64,000 nt of DNA from Apoderus coryli (Eukaryota; Arthropoda; Insecta; Coleoptera; Attelabidae): positions 24,407,135 through 24,471,134 of the forward strand of contig OU452202.1 of the NCBI GenBank assembly GCA_911728435.2. Reading direction: 5' to 3'. Below the pieces are notes generated by a model that was not told the DNA's origin, did no database searches, and was given only the letters and a program-made list of their open reading frames with translations. Below are positions 37,038 through 47,304 of the stretch, piece after piece. Each line of letters begins with the position of its first letter. Position 1 is the stretch's first letter. The translations under genes were made by a program, and so were the position numbers.

Positions 37038-38060
37038 GATTTAGATTATTTTCCGTAAACAAAAGACTTAAGTAATTATTGGAATATTGGAGTAATTTAG
37101 TTGCACTACACTTTAGATTTGATTTGGAGTTATAAATCTCGTTATAAAATAATTTATATTAAGTATTGCCACTATTTACGAATGTAAAATAACTAATAAT
37201 TAAATCTTAAGCAAGTACCTAGAGGTAGGTAGGTTATGAATGAATGACAAATTGTTTTAAATAACCAAATTGTAACTTCTACGTTCTATTCATTTTCATT
37301 CACATTAATTAACTTAATTTATAATAAACTTGCACCATGAGTTAGATATTATTTGTTGTTATTTTGATAAAATTGTATTATTATTGTTACGCGTTTTTAA
37401 TCGTTAAACGCATGCACGTTTGCAACGAACTTCTCTCAACAGCTGCAACTGGAAAACTAAAATTTTGTATTTGTTTTGTTCGTTCGGTTGTGCTGAACAA
37501 ACTAAATAAACAGTACAGCGCCGTATTGCCGGCATATTTCGATTTTGAGTTTGAGCTGGCTATAGTAAAACGAATTTTATCTATATTGTATGATAATATA
37601 TTTATGGATCTGTCTTGCCTTCGGTACTGTATTATGTTACAATCAATATTGTTACTGGTTATATTTCACCATTGGTCTGTGATTTGTGAAAAAATGTAAA
37701 TAAGCGCCTTCATAAAAAATAAGATATGTAGACTAAAGTATTTCTTTTTTTCAAAGGTTTATATAGATGCTTAAATCAGCCAAACATGTTTCGGAACTTA
37801 CTGTTCCATCTTCAGTGGCATTAATAAATCTTACATCGAAATCTTCCAAGGTGTTTTTAAGTTAAGCATGGATTCAAACATGTATATATCTACATACACC
37901 TTGCGAAAAAATTTATTTATTTATTAGGAAAACTTATAAGGTCAATCGTTAATTTTTTTTTTAAATTATAATAAGTATATTAATTTATTATGTAGACAGC
38001 ACAATTAACTAAGTGTGAAATGAAATTGCTTTGATGAAGTTTTATTTAGTTACAGACCTA
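37038..38060. other. gene-free stretch upstream of paralog E
   Basis: It should contain the promoter of paralog E near its left end. The open frame 37364-37699 (111 residues, Cys- and hydrophobic-rich) matches no family I know and I do not call it. At about 37775-37830, AAACATGTTTCGGAAC followed by TTCCATCTTCAGTGGC resembles an end of the snap-back repeats seen elsewhere in the window. Confidence 0.5.
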
Positions 38061-39305
38061 TAACTCAATACGGACTTTTTAACTTGTACACCCGAATCGA
38101 GAATATTAATTGGGCCTTTATCGATGATCAAAATATAAGCATTGATGGCAGTTTTCTAACGTTTTCTAATGTCAATTCAAATACAGCGACAGTGTTGCTT
38201 TGGTTGGCTCCTATCTCAGCGATCGTTTTCAGCACGTTTTGTATGGGGGACGATACTCGGAGAGACAAAGGGTTGGACGGGGTTTGCCCCAGGGGTCGGT
38301 TTTGGGACCTTTACTGTTTTTAATATATGTAAATGATTTATACAGATTTCAAGAAGACTGAAATATAATCCTGATGATTAGATATCGACCAAACGACCCT
38401 TTAGGGGAGTTGGTTAATGCTGTTGAGACTGACATAGACCATTGGTTTCTTACAAATGAACTGAGCTTGAATCAGGCTAAAACTTAAAGCATAAACTTTA
38501 CTTTGCGTTCTGCGCCTATCGATTTTCAGAGCAATGTTCGCGTGAAGTTCCTTGAGGTTCATCTTGATCCTAAATTAACCTGGGAGAGTCATGTTCGAGA
38601 GCTTGGGTGCACGCTGTTCAGGATCATATATCTCATCAGAAGGCTTAAATTGCGCCAGTCTGTTGACGGTATATCACGGTTATTTTGTTTCCCGTATGTC
38701 GTTTGGTATTTTGAACTCGGGACATAGTTCCCATGCTATGAAAATCTTTAAGTTACAGAGGCGATGTTTACGTACAATGTTGGGGCTCGGTTGGCGTGAC
38801 TGCTGTAAAAAATATTTTGTTGAACATGGACTACTTACTTTGCCTTCCTTGTACATCTTCAACTGTCTGGGCTACATTCGAGCCAATGCCTCGCATTTCA
38901 CTCTTCACGCTGATATCCATAATTATAGTACGCGAAATCGAAATGTCATATTGCCTGAATTTCACCGACTATTGAGGACTAGAAAAGGTTCTGACTATTA
39001 TTGTGTTAAATTTTATAATAAGCTGCCGTCACACATAAAAAACCTTGGTGAAGTCCAGTTTAACAAAAGTATTAAATCATTTTTAATATCTCAAGCTTTT
39101 TATGCTTTTGAGGACTATTTCAGAAGCCATATTGTAAGATTTTTCTAGATTTTAGTTTGGTTTATTTTGTTAATATTTCAATTTGTTTGTAAGCCTTTCT
39201 TTGTTGCTGTAATTTTGTTGATTTCTTACTGTAACTTTGATTGATTAATTTTTTTGACGTACTATACATGTTTTGTAACATAAAATGGTGAATAAATATA
39301 TCTAT
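38060..39305 (+). mobile_element. LINE fragment with frameshifts
   Basis: Plus-strand reading in shifting frames shows GRGLPQGSVLGPLLFLIYVND near 38280-38335, KFLEVHLDPKLTWESHVREL, and then the frame 38591-39148 with LQRRCLRTMLGLGWRDCC, LLTLPSLYIFNCLGYIR, FYNKLPSHIKNLGE and a tail with FYAFEDYFRSH. The catalytic ADD box is not readable and there are stops at about 38360 and 38487. The end is near GGTGAATAAATATATC at 39290-39305. It differs in family from the neighbouring FADD elements. Confidence 0.82.
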
Positions 39306-40990
39306 CTACGTAAGTTAGTATTTGAAGCTGTGTTGATGTGGACAGGAGAGAGAGTCCTCAAAGCCTATTCTGCTCGAGAAAAAGGTAGGTCTCATCCTTC
39401 TTATCCGTCCATTTATTATTAGATGCGCCATTTTATTTGTTATCGTTAGAAGTTTCAAATGTAAAAAAAAAGGCAAATACAATCCCCTTCGTGCATTGAT
39501 GCAACAGTTACAAATGAATTTCGTATTCTAGAAATTAATTTTTGGTGAATACCTAAGTTAGGGAGTTTACACGTTTTTATTTTATTTTAAAAACTACCTA
39601 ACTACGTATTCGAGAATTTTTTAATTTACAAAAATAATTGGGAGTTTTAAAAGAAATAGAGATTCAAAGCACTGTACGTACACTGGTGCAAATGTTCTAC
39701 TATCCTTTACATAGGCAAATTATTCATTAAAATAAATAAAATTGTTGTGTATGATGAGGATAATTTTAGTCACTTGACTAGTATTTTAATTCATTTTATT
39801 TTTAAATTTAAGTAATTTATACAAATTTGTTTGATGTATTTAAATGAACGTTACGTATTTTACAATTTTGCGTAACATTTGTCGTATATATTAAGTGTTT
39901 TATGAGCGGTAAGATAATTGATAAGACTTGGGTACTTGTACATATCAATGTATCATCTATATTTAGTTACAGTACCGAAAAGAACAAATTCAATTATTAG
40001 ATAAGCTAATTATTAGATAAGCTAATTTACCTATATTGTGTGGCAAGGGGAATGCAGTTGTAACAAAATAGAGTTTTTATAAGTTGAAAGGGAGACAAAA
40101 TAAAACTACTTAGGTCTATACTATAATACATTATTTATTCCCTAAAATATGTTATGGCAGTATATACAAAAGTTAAAGCAATTATAATATTTACTTATCT
40201 GTATATGTACTACTCGTATCTATACTAGAGTTAGAAAAATAATTAATTTTTGATTAACTGTACAATATAAACTAGAATGTAACATTAGTTGGTTCTTTCG
40301 TTATCTCTATTAAAGGTCTGTACACATTTTGACGGTAATTGAGAATATGAAGTTCATCTGATATTTCGAGGTCTTAAGCCACCACTTCGGTTTCCTCAGT
40401 AAGATAATCCCTATTTAAATATCAACGCCTTGTTGAATATAATTAGGCACTTGTAAAATAATATGCAAGCGCAATATAACTCTGCATTTAGAATAAATGA
40501 GGATAATACAGTTTAAAATTTAATCCTTATTTCGCAATATGATGCTTCAGCTAGCGGGAAATATTAAAAAAGCTTAAGAAGTTTGTTAGAATGACCGAGT
40601 TTTTCGTTATAAAATTTAATTTCAGATAAACTATGAGTACTTAAATAGAGCGTAGAGTGTTAAATGATTTATGTTTTATTTTTAATCTATTTAAATTGTA
40701 CTATTGATTGTGCTGCAATTTTTTCAGCGCGTAATTTGCAACAATCTGATACTTTCTTTTTATCAAAAAGAAGGAAACATATTTTTCACCAGTGGATAGA
40801 ACTCTTCGCATTGCAAATGAGAATGATTCTATTGATGTTTTTAAGCGTCAATTTAATTGTATGCGATTTGGTTTTATTTGAAATTTTGTAATGTGAAATT
40901 TTCTTTTACTCAACACTGATCGATTTGTTGTTAATAAGTTTATATAAAATAAAAATTAAAAAAATAGTTAGCTTAATTTATTTTTATTTT
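39306..40990. other. gene-free AT-rich stretch
   Basis: No gene is supported. The frame at 40664-40891 (75 residues) has no known domain. The right end passes into the left arm of the foldback element at about 40995. Confidence 0.5.
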
Positions 40991-40994
40991 TTGC

Positions 40995-41121
40995 TTAAGA
41001 TTGAAATTGAAATAAACGATTTTTATTTAATGTCAAATATTTTTTGTTTGAACTTTCCGACAACAAACAAAGCACGTTCTCATCTTCAGACGCCGGAATT
41101 TCTCAAAAAATGTTAAAATAA
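40995..41121. repeat. left arm of a foldback element split by the gypsy insertion
   Basis: The segment about 41011-41102 (AATAAACGATTTTTATTT, ACAAACAAAGCACGTT, CATCTTCAGACGCC) is the inverted counterpart of 46537-46628 on the other side of the LTR element. Without the LTR element the two arms would form a hairpin of roughly 240 bp. Confidence 0.82.
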
Positions 41122-41583
41122 TGTGACAGAATCTTTTTCAGGGATGGTGTTCGGGCGATTTAACAAATTTTTACCGAGCAAAACTTCTTTTAATTGTTTA
41201 GAAAATTTGTAACACATACAAGCACTACAATAAAATTGTTTACATTAGTTATACAACAATAATAATAATCAATACAATATCTCACCTGCCCCTAAGCTTT
41301 CTACAGTTCAAATTAATAATATTTATTACCAAAGAAATTTGCCAATAGTGGACAGTGTGCATGGATTAATGAATAGAACAAATTATATTAAATCGCAAAA
41401 ATAGAAATGTAGGTAGATAAAATAGTTAAATAAAAAATATATTTCTCATTTAACACTCTGTGTGCCATCTATTGGATATTTATAAAAATATAATACTTTA
41501 GTATTATAGAAAAGCAACAATTTATTTAGAGGTATTCAAATAAAGCACAGGACAGGAGTAGGATATTAAGTGTATCTGTTACA
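41122..41583 (-). repeat. 3' LTR of the gypsy element
   Basis: In element orientation it starts TGTAACAGATACAC and ends GATTCTGTCACA, so it has the usual TG...CA ends. It looks identical over its whole length to the 5' LTR at 46038-46499. Confidence 0.95.
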
Positions 41584-41641
41584 ACATGCCCCCAAAAGTT
41601 TTTCGAATTCAGACTATTATAATATCGATGAGACAAAACTT

Positions 41642-44600
41642 TCAATCTGTTTCACCCGGTAAGTAATATTTTTTTAAATGGCTAGCGTGAAATGTCCCAC
41701 GCTCTTGTTGATCTTGTACATTCACCAAGACATACGTATCAAAACTAACCTTTTTTTTCACCCGATATGGGCCTTCAAAAAGCAATAATAATTTTTTCGT
41801 TTCTGAGGTAAGCGCAGATGAAAGAGTATTTGCTTTCAAAAGTACCAGTTCGTCTTTTTCAAAACCATGATATGGTCGAGAAGGATAGCGCAATTTTCTT
41901 CTCTCTGCTTTCCCTAACAAAGTTTCCTTTGCTAAAATTAGCTTCACACCCAAACCGACATCATCACCAGAATCAGGAGGTTTTAAGGTAGCAGGTAACA
42001 AGTTGGGTTTACTATGACCAAATTGCAATTCAGTAGGACAAAACCCCGTCGATTCGTGTACAACAGAATTTATCAAATTCTCAAAATGTTTCAATTCATA
42101 GGCCCAACGTGTATGTTGAGAAAAACAGTAAGTTCGACCTAACCTACCTATTTCCCGCATTACCCGCTCGGAACTATTTGATTGGGGATGACGCACCGAA
42201 TTATGTACAACCTGTATATCCAAAGCAGTCAAAGTTTTCAACCATAACTTAGATGTAAATTGGGTACCGTGATCAGCTAAAATCTTTTTGGGTCTGCCCA
42301 CCTCTGGGAAATAATTTAAAACTAAACGATTTAGACAAGAGCGAGTTGTCGCATTTTTTAAAGCATAAAACCTAACATACTTCGAAAAAACGTCTAACAC
42401 TACAAAAATGTACTGAACCCCAGCTCTACTCTTCGGTAAAGGACCGTACAGATCGACAGCAATTAATTCATTTATATTTTCTGGTATTATAGGATTTATT
42501 GGAGGCTTTGGCAACACTGCACACTTCGACCTTTGGCACATGTCACATGAGCGTAACACTTTTTTTATATCGGGGTACATATTTGACCACCAAACTTCAT
42601 TTTTCAGAGAACACCAGGTCTTATACGCTCCGAAATGACCAATGGATTCATGAAATCGTTCGCAAAATTCCAAAGTCAAAGACTTCGGAATACATAATAA
42701 GTAAGGTCTATCAATCTCTTGACGATAATATAGAACATCATTATGCAGTACAAAACGTGCTTGCAGCTTTGCATTAATGGCCAAACTTTCAATAATGCTA
42801 TTAAGCTTCGTATCCGATCTTTGGAAATGTTTTATATTTTTAATTTTTTTTAAAAAATCAGAAGACAACTTTAAACCTGTAAATATTTTAAAACATTTTT
42901 CCTTTGGAGTGGGTAACCTTCCATTAGAAAATCTCGATAGCGAATCAGCAATAACATTCTTTGTTCCCGGAATGTGTTTAATTTCAAAGTCATACTCCTG
43001 AATTGACAAAGCCCATCGAGTTACTCGCGGGGAAAGAAGGCGACACGTTAGTAAATATGTTAATGCTCGATTGTCAGTATACAGAGTAAAATGCCTACCC
43101 AACAAATATATTCGCCATCTGTCCAGTGCAAAAAGGGCCGCCAATATTTCCTTTTCATTACTGCTATATCTAACTTCACGGGGAAGTAACATCCTACTAG
43201 CCCAGGCTACCACTTTGCGTTGGTCATCAACTAATTGAAATAGTTGAGCCCCTACCGCCACGTCACTGGCATCAACTTCCACATGCCATGGTAGATTTAA
43301 ATTAGGGTGATATAGCAATGTAGCTTGTTGTAAACATTTTTTTATATTTAAAAAAGCGTCATTTTCATTAGAACCCCATCTCCACTTAACAGACTTTCTC
43401 AATAGGCCTGTCAGAGGCTCACAAAGCGCCGAGAAACGTGGACAGAAAACTCTATCAAAATTACAGAGACCCAAGAAGCGTTGAAGTTCTTTCACATTCT
43501 GCGGTACCCTATAATCACTTATAGCTTGAACGCGATCTTGATTTGGTTTTATACCTTCCGCTGTAAGTACATAACCCACAAAATCTAATTCCTTTTTGAA
43601 AAAATTACATTTTTTTAACCGTAACTTCAGACCCGCTTCATTAAATCTCTGGAATATTTCCCTCAAATGTACGAGGTGCTCTTCAAAACTACTAGACATC
43701 ACCAATATATCGTCTACATAGGCGACCATAAAACTCTTAAATTCAGGACCAAAAATTGTGTCTATACAACGTGTAAAAGAAGATACCGCTGTCGCTATGC
43801 CAAAAGGTAGTACTTTAAACTGATATGTTTTTCCATTTATCATAAAACCCGTATACTTCCTAGATTTTAAAGTCAAGGGTATTTGCCAGTAGCCACAAGT
43901 TAAATCTAACGTCGACATATATTTAACCGACGACATCGTTAAAATAATTTCCTCTATAGGCTTGGGCATTTCATGATCTCGGACCATTAATTTGTTCAAA
44001 TATCTAGCATCTAAGCAAATTCGAACTGAGTTGTCTTTCTTAACGCAAGTTTTAATGGGAGACACGTAAGGAGTAGATGCGCGTTCAATTATTCCCCAAC
44101 TCTCCATATCTTGAATTGTTTTCTCTACAGCATCACGGTGTGCCATAGGTATCGGATAGGGTTTTATAAAAAAAGTTTTATCCTCTACTAAATTTATTTC
44201 ATGATAGTACCTATCAGTTAGCCCCGGTATATTCGAAAATGTACTACAATTTGCAAACAGAAACGATGTGAATATATCTTTTTCTTCCTGCGATAAAATT
44301 GATTCTTTTAAATCCACTGAAAAATCACTCTCCGTGATATATTCACTTAAAATATCCTTATCACAAGAGATAACGTTAACTGATGGCGAGTCGGGTGTGT
44401 TTAATTCATGAAAAAAGTGTCGCTCAGATATTTGTATTATTTCATTATCTACAGAACATAAAATTTGTCTATTTGCTAAATCAATTTTTGCATTAATTGA
44501 ACGTAAAAAATCAACTCCCAAAATTATTGGATAAACTAAATCGGGTATTACCAAAAATTCGTGCTCAAAATATTTATGCCCTAAACTAAACTTAATAAGA

Positions 44601-44944
44601 CATTGACCTTGAACTTTTCTTTGTTTAGCTTTAAAAGCTCCAACCACTTTTACACCGGTACAAGGTAACATGGGAATATTTTCATGAAATTGCGATAATT
44701 GTCCCCAAACACTCTCAGAAAGACATGTAATTTGAGAACCACTATCTACTAATGCAGGAAAAACAAAACCATAAAGTTTTGCTTCTACCACAGGAGATCT
44801 TGCTTCTGAAATTGTGTGATGAAAATCGCAATCAATATCAAAATCATTTTTGGGGTTATTTGTTAAAATATCGGCCCTAGTAAGGACACCTTCCAAAACA
44901 GGACCTAATTTTGGAACGCATCCTCGTTTTCCGGAATGTTTTCT
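41642..44944 (-). CDS. pol: gypsy Pol polyprotein (protease, RT, RNase H, integrase)
   Basis: One open frame; residues are counted from 44896. The aspartic protease has ALVDSGSQ near 48-55. The RT has the palm Asp in TLDLTCGYW (about 329-337) and YVDD at 393-396. RNase H shows VDASDVAVGA (541-550), YTDNR (606-610) and the final ADSLSR (650-655). The integrase has a zinc site H749, H754, C784, C787 and the catalytic triad D815 (VDLYGP), D875 (LADHGTQF) and E910 (NSSERVM). The C-terminus has a GPY/F-type EGPYRV module and no chromodomain. The frame is open up to 44944, overlaps the end of gag by 40 nt in the -1 frame and has no ATG near its start, so expression by -1 frameshifting is likely. 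No domain is broken. Confidence 0.95.
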   Translation of the reverse strand, partial: RKHSGKRGCVPKLGPVLEGVLTRADILTNNPKNDFDIDCDFHHTISEARSPVVEAKLYGFVFPALVDSGSQITCLSESVWGQLSQFHENIPMLPCTGVKVVGAFKAKQRKVQGQCLIKFSLGHKYFEHEFLVIPDLVYPIILGVDFLRSINAKIDLANRQILCSVDNEIIQISERHFFHELNTPDSPSVNVISCDKDILSEYITESDFSVDLKESILSQEEKDIFTSFLFANCSTFSNIPGLTDRYYHEINLVEDKTFFIKPYPIPMAHRDAVEKTIQDMESWGIIERASTPYVSPIKTCVKKDNSVRICLDARYLNKLMVRDHEMPKPIEEIILTMSSVKYMSTLDLTCGYWQIPLTLKSRKYTGFMINGKTYQFKVLPFGIATAVSSFTRCIDTIFGPEFKSFMVAYVDDILVMSSSFEEHLVHLREIFQRFNEAGLKLRLKKCNFFKKELDFVGYVLTAEGIKPNQDRVQAISDYRVPQNVKELQRFLGLCNFDRVFCPRFSALCEPLTGLLRKSVKWRWGSNENDAFLNIKKCLQQATLLYHPNLNLPWHVEVDASDVAVGAQLFQLVDDQRKVVAWASRMLLPREVRYSSNEKEILAALFALDRWRIYLLGRHFTLYTDNRALTYLLTCRLLSPRVTRWALSIQEYDFEIKHIPGTKNVIADSLSRFSNGRLPTPKEKCFKIFTGLKLSSDFLKKIKNIKHFQRSDTKLNSIIESLAINAKLQARFVLHNDVLYYRQEIDRPYLLCIPKSLTLEFCERFHESIGHFGAYKTWCSLKNEVWWSNMYPDIKKVLRSCDMCQRSKCAVLPKPPINPIIPENINELIAVDLYGPLPKSRAGVQYIFVVLDVFSKYVRFYALKNATTRSCLNRLVLNYFPEVGRPKKILADHGTQFTSKLWLKTLTALDIQVVHNSVRHPQSNSSERVMREIGRLGRTYCFSQHTRWAYELKHFENLINSVVHESTGFCPTELQFGHSKPNLLPATLKPPDSGDDVGLGVKLILAKETLLGKAERRKLRYPSRPYHGFEKDELVLLKANTLSSALTSETKKLLLLFEGPYRVKKKVSFDTYVLVNVQDQQERGTFHASHLKKYYLPGETD

Positions 44945-46002
44945 TCAACATCAAGTTTAGAAACATTTTTATACTTTTTATCATAATTTGTTCTCGTATA
45001 AGTTTTATTATCTTTGTTACAATTAAATTTATTTTCAGACGGTCTCGGAGAGACTGCGGTCACTTGTTCATGACTAAAACTAGGACTATTTGATTTAAAA
45101 TAATAATCCGCTTGTCTCAGTCTCTCAAGGGCATCCTGAAAATTTCTCGCTCCCACTAATATAACAGAAACACTTGGAGGATAATGACGAGCAATAGTTC
45201 TTATTAAATCAATTTCGGAATAAGGGGGACTTAAATGACGGGATAGGCGGATATAGTAATTAAAATGTTCTACAAAGGTAAATTTAGTATTTTCTGAATA
45301 CCTAGCTGAATCAATCTGTAAACGTATTTTATTTTGAATATACGAGTTCCAAAATTCACTTAAGAATGCAGATTTAAATTCTTGATAAGAACAAAAAATG
45401 TTCAAATAAGCATCAGCCCAATTTCTTGTTTTTCCCAAAAACAAATCACTAACGAGTAAAACAAAATGCTGATAGGGTATAGTGACTACATCGAAACCAT
45501 TTTCCAGAATATTTAAAAAATCAACAGGGTGTACCAAATCACCGTCAAATGTTGGCAAATTTTTACAATTAAATGTTACTCTATTATTGTTTGACTGAGA
45601 AGGATTATTCACAATTTTATTTTCACTATTTAAAAGTTGTAACTGACCAACTATTTCGCGCACTAAGTGACTTATACCTTCTGGAGTATATAACGGCATT
45701 AACGGTTGAAGTTGAGGAGGAAAATTTCGTCCCGATGCCCCCAAATGATTTCCTGGGAAGACATTATCTACTCGTGGTGGCTGAGGTGCGGAAGAAGAAT
45801 TACTAACTGGCCTACCTTGTTCACTAGGTGTTGAGGGTGGTGGTACCTCAGGTCTCAATTGTTGATTCATTTCCATAAATACACGACCCAGATCCCTCGG
45901 TGGCACACTGAAATTTCTTGCAGTGGTATTCTCCATTTCAATACGCCTTCGTAGGTTGTAATGAGGCGTTACGTTTGAATTTGGTTGTGGTGGATTGCTC
46001 AT
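44905..46002 (-). CDS. gag: gypsy Gag protein
   Basis: An open frame of 365 residues starting MSNPPQPNSNVTPHYNLRRR. The N-terminal third is Pro/Ser/Asn-rich. The middle has a retrotransposon capsid-like region: VHPVDFLNILENGFD, KTRNWADAYLNIFCSYQEFK, and FVEHFNYYIRLSRHLSPPY. The C-terminal part is basic and Asn-rich (KFNCNKDNKTYTRTNYDKKY). I see no CCHC zinc knuckle. The stop at 44905 lies within the 40-nt overlap with pol. The start codon sits 16 nt downstream of the primer binding site. Confidence 0.9.
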   Translation of the reverse strand: MSNPPQPNSNVTPHYNLRRRIEMENTTARNFSVPPRDLGRVFMEMNQQLRPEVPPPSTPSEQGRPVSNSSSAPQPPRVDNVFPGNHLGASGRNFPPQLQPLMPLYTPEGISHLVREIVGQLQLLNSENKIVNNPSQSNNNRVTFNCKNLPTFDGDLVHPVDFLNILENGFDVVTIPYQHFVLLVSDLFLGKTRNWADAYLNIFCSYQEFKSAFLSEFWNSYIQNKIRLQIDSARYSENTKFTFVEHFNYYIRLSRHLSPPYSEIDLIRTIARHYPPSVSVILVGARNFQDALERLRQADYYFKSNSPSFSHEQVTAVSPRPSENKFNCNKDNKTYTRTNYDKKYKNVSKLDVEENIPENEDAFQN

Positions 46003-46018
46003 ATTGTAAAAATCGCTT

Positions 46019-46033
46019 CCCGTTCGGGCGCCA
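46019..46033 (-). promoter_or_regulatory. primer binding site of the gypsy element (tRNA-Lys-like)
   Basis: In element orientation TGGCGCCCGAACGGG follows four bases (TCTT) after the 5' LTR. The first 12 bases agree with the complement of the 3' end of a tRNA-Lys (UUU type) as known from other retroelements; the rest diverges. Confidence 0.8.
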
Positions 46034-46037
46034 AAGA

Positions 46038-46499
46038 TGTGACAGAATCTTTTTCAGGGATGGTGTTCGGGCGATTTAACAAATTTTTACCGAGCAAAAC
46101 TTCTTTTAATTGTTTAGAAAATTTGTAACACATACAAGCACTACAATAAAATTGTTTACATTAGTTATACAACAATAATAATAATCAATACAATATCTCA
46201 CCTGCCCCTAAGCTTTCTACAGTTCAAATTAATAATATTTATTACCAAAGAAATTTGCCAATAGTGGACAGTGTGCATGGATTAATGAATAGAACAAATT
46301 ATATTAAATCGCAAAAATAGAAATGTAGGTAGATAAAATAGTTAAATAAAAAATATATTTCTCATTTAACACTCTGTGTGCCATCTATTGGATATTTATA
46401 AAAATATAATACTTTAGTATTATAGAAAAGCAACAATTTATTTAGAGGTATTCAAATAAAGCACAGGACAGGAGTAGGATATTAAGTGTATCTGTTACA
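46038..46499 (-). repeat. 5' LTR of the gypsy element
   Basis: It has the same 462-bp sequence as the 3' LTR by eye, with TG...CA ends. It should carry the element promoter and polyadenylation signals; a CTAAATAAATTG stretch on the minus strand could hold the AATAAA signal. Confidence 0.95.
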
Positions 46500-46640
46500 A
46501 TAATAAAAAATGCAACTATTTGATAAGATGTAAGTAAGAAATTCGACGCCTGAGGAAGACAACGTGCTTTGTTTGTTATTGCAACGTTGTCAGAAAATAT
46601 TTCACATGAAATAAAAATCGTTTATTTAAATTTTTAAGTT
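46500..46640. repeat. right arm of the foldback element
   Basis: The reverse complement of 46537-46628 reads AATAAACGATTTTTATTT, then ACAAACAAAGCACGTT and TCCTCAGGCGTCGAATTTC, matching the left arm at 41011-41102 with scattered changes. The central stretch before 46537 is the former loop. Confidence 0.82.
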
Positions 46641-47304
46641 TCTTGGAATTTTCTATAGAGACAATAAGGTTGAAGGATCGAAGATTAAAAAAAGTAGTAT
46701 TTATCACAAAAGAGGTTCAGGTTATCGAACTGTCCTAAATCTATTTTTTAAGTAAACATAGTAATGTAGTAATTATATTTAAGCGCGAATCTAAATTAAA
46801 AAATGAGCAGGGTGCTGTTTAAAAAAAATTTAGGGTGTCATGAAAATACGCTTTCTTGGATTTGTAAGCTTACCATTTGGAGGCAATGATAATTGGACAT
46901 AATTTCAAATATTTGGCATAAAAGATTCAAAACATGAACATATTCCAAAGAAGAAGAAATGTAAATATTGCGTCAAAAAGCTATTATGAAGAACAAATAA
47001 ATATTCATAATTTAGAAAAATCGGTTAGTTGTTTCAAAAATTGTAAGCATGTTAAAATTATGTGTGAAATGTACCTATACCCTTCCCCTTTGTGGGTATA
47101 ATGAAAACAGTGATTTGGGTGTTCGAACTAAGTAGTAGAGCTTAGTAGAAAACTTGATTGGGTTCCTAAAGGACTTCGAAAAGAATACAAAATTATTATT
47201 GATCGAATTGAAGCATCCTTTTCTACGACCTAGTTATTTCTAAACTGATTTTAATAAATTGACTTAAAAGATAACTTCGAACTGATTCACCAGAGCTTAG
47301 CATA
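46641..47304. other. gene-free stretch, 3' flank of the disordered-protein gene
   Basis: AT-rich DNA with no supported frame. The right part is the 3' untranslated side of the gene that ends at 47305. Confidence 0.45.

Larger units (their letters stand above)
41122..46499 (-). mobile_element. complete Ty3/gypsy LTR retrotransposon
   Basis: A 5378-bp element with LTRs at 41122-41583 and 46038-46499. These are 462 bp each and, by eye, identical. It is flanked by the 4-bp duplication ATAA (41118-41121 and 46500-46503). In element orientation (minus) the order is LTR, primer site, gag, pol, a G-rich purine tract with GGGGG (about 41590-41594) just before the 3' LTR, then LTR. Gag and pol are both open. 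There is no third (envelope-like) frame between pol and the 3' LTR, so this is a plain retrotransposon. Identical LTRs imply a recent insertion. Confidence 0.95.

Noticed and set aside
37364..37699. 111-residue plus-strand frame upstream of paralog E
   Set aside because: No recognisable motif, no splice context and AT-biased composition; probably chance.
42499..43001. Plus-strand frames within the gypsy pol region
   Set aside because: Shadow frames opposite the integrase and RNase H coding sequence.
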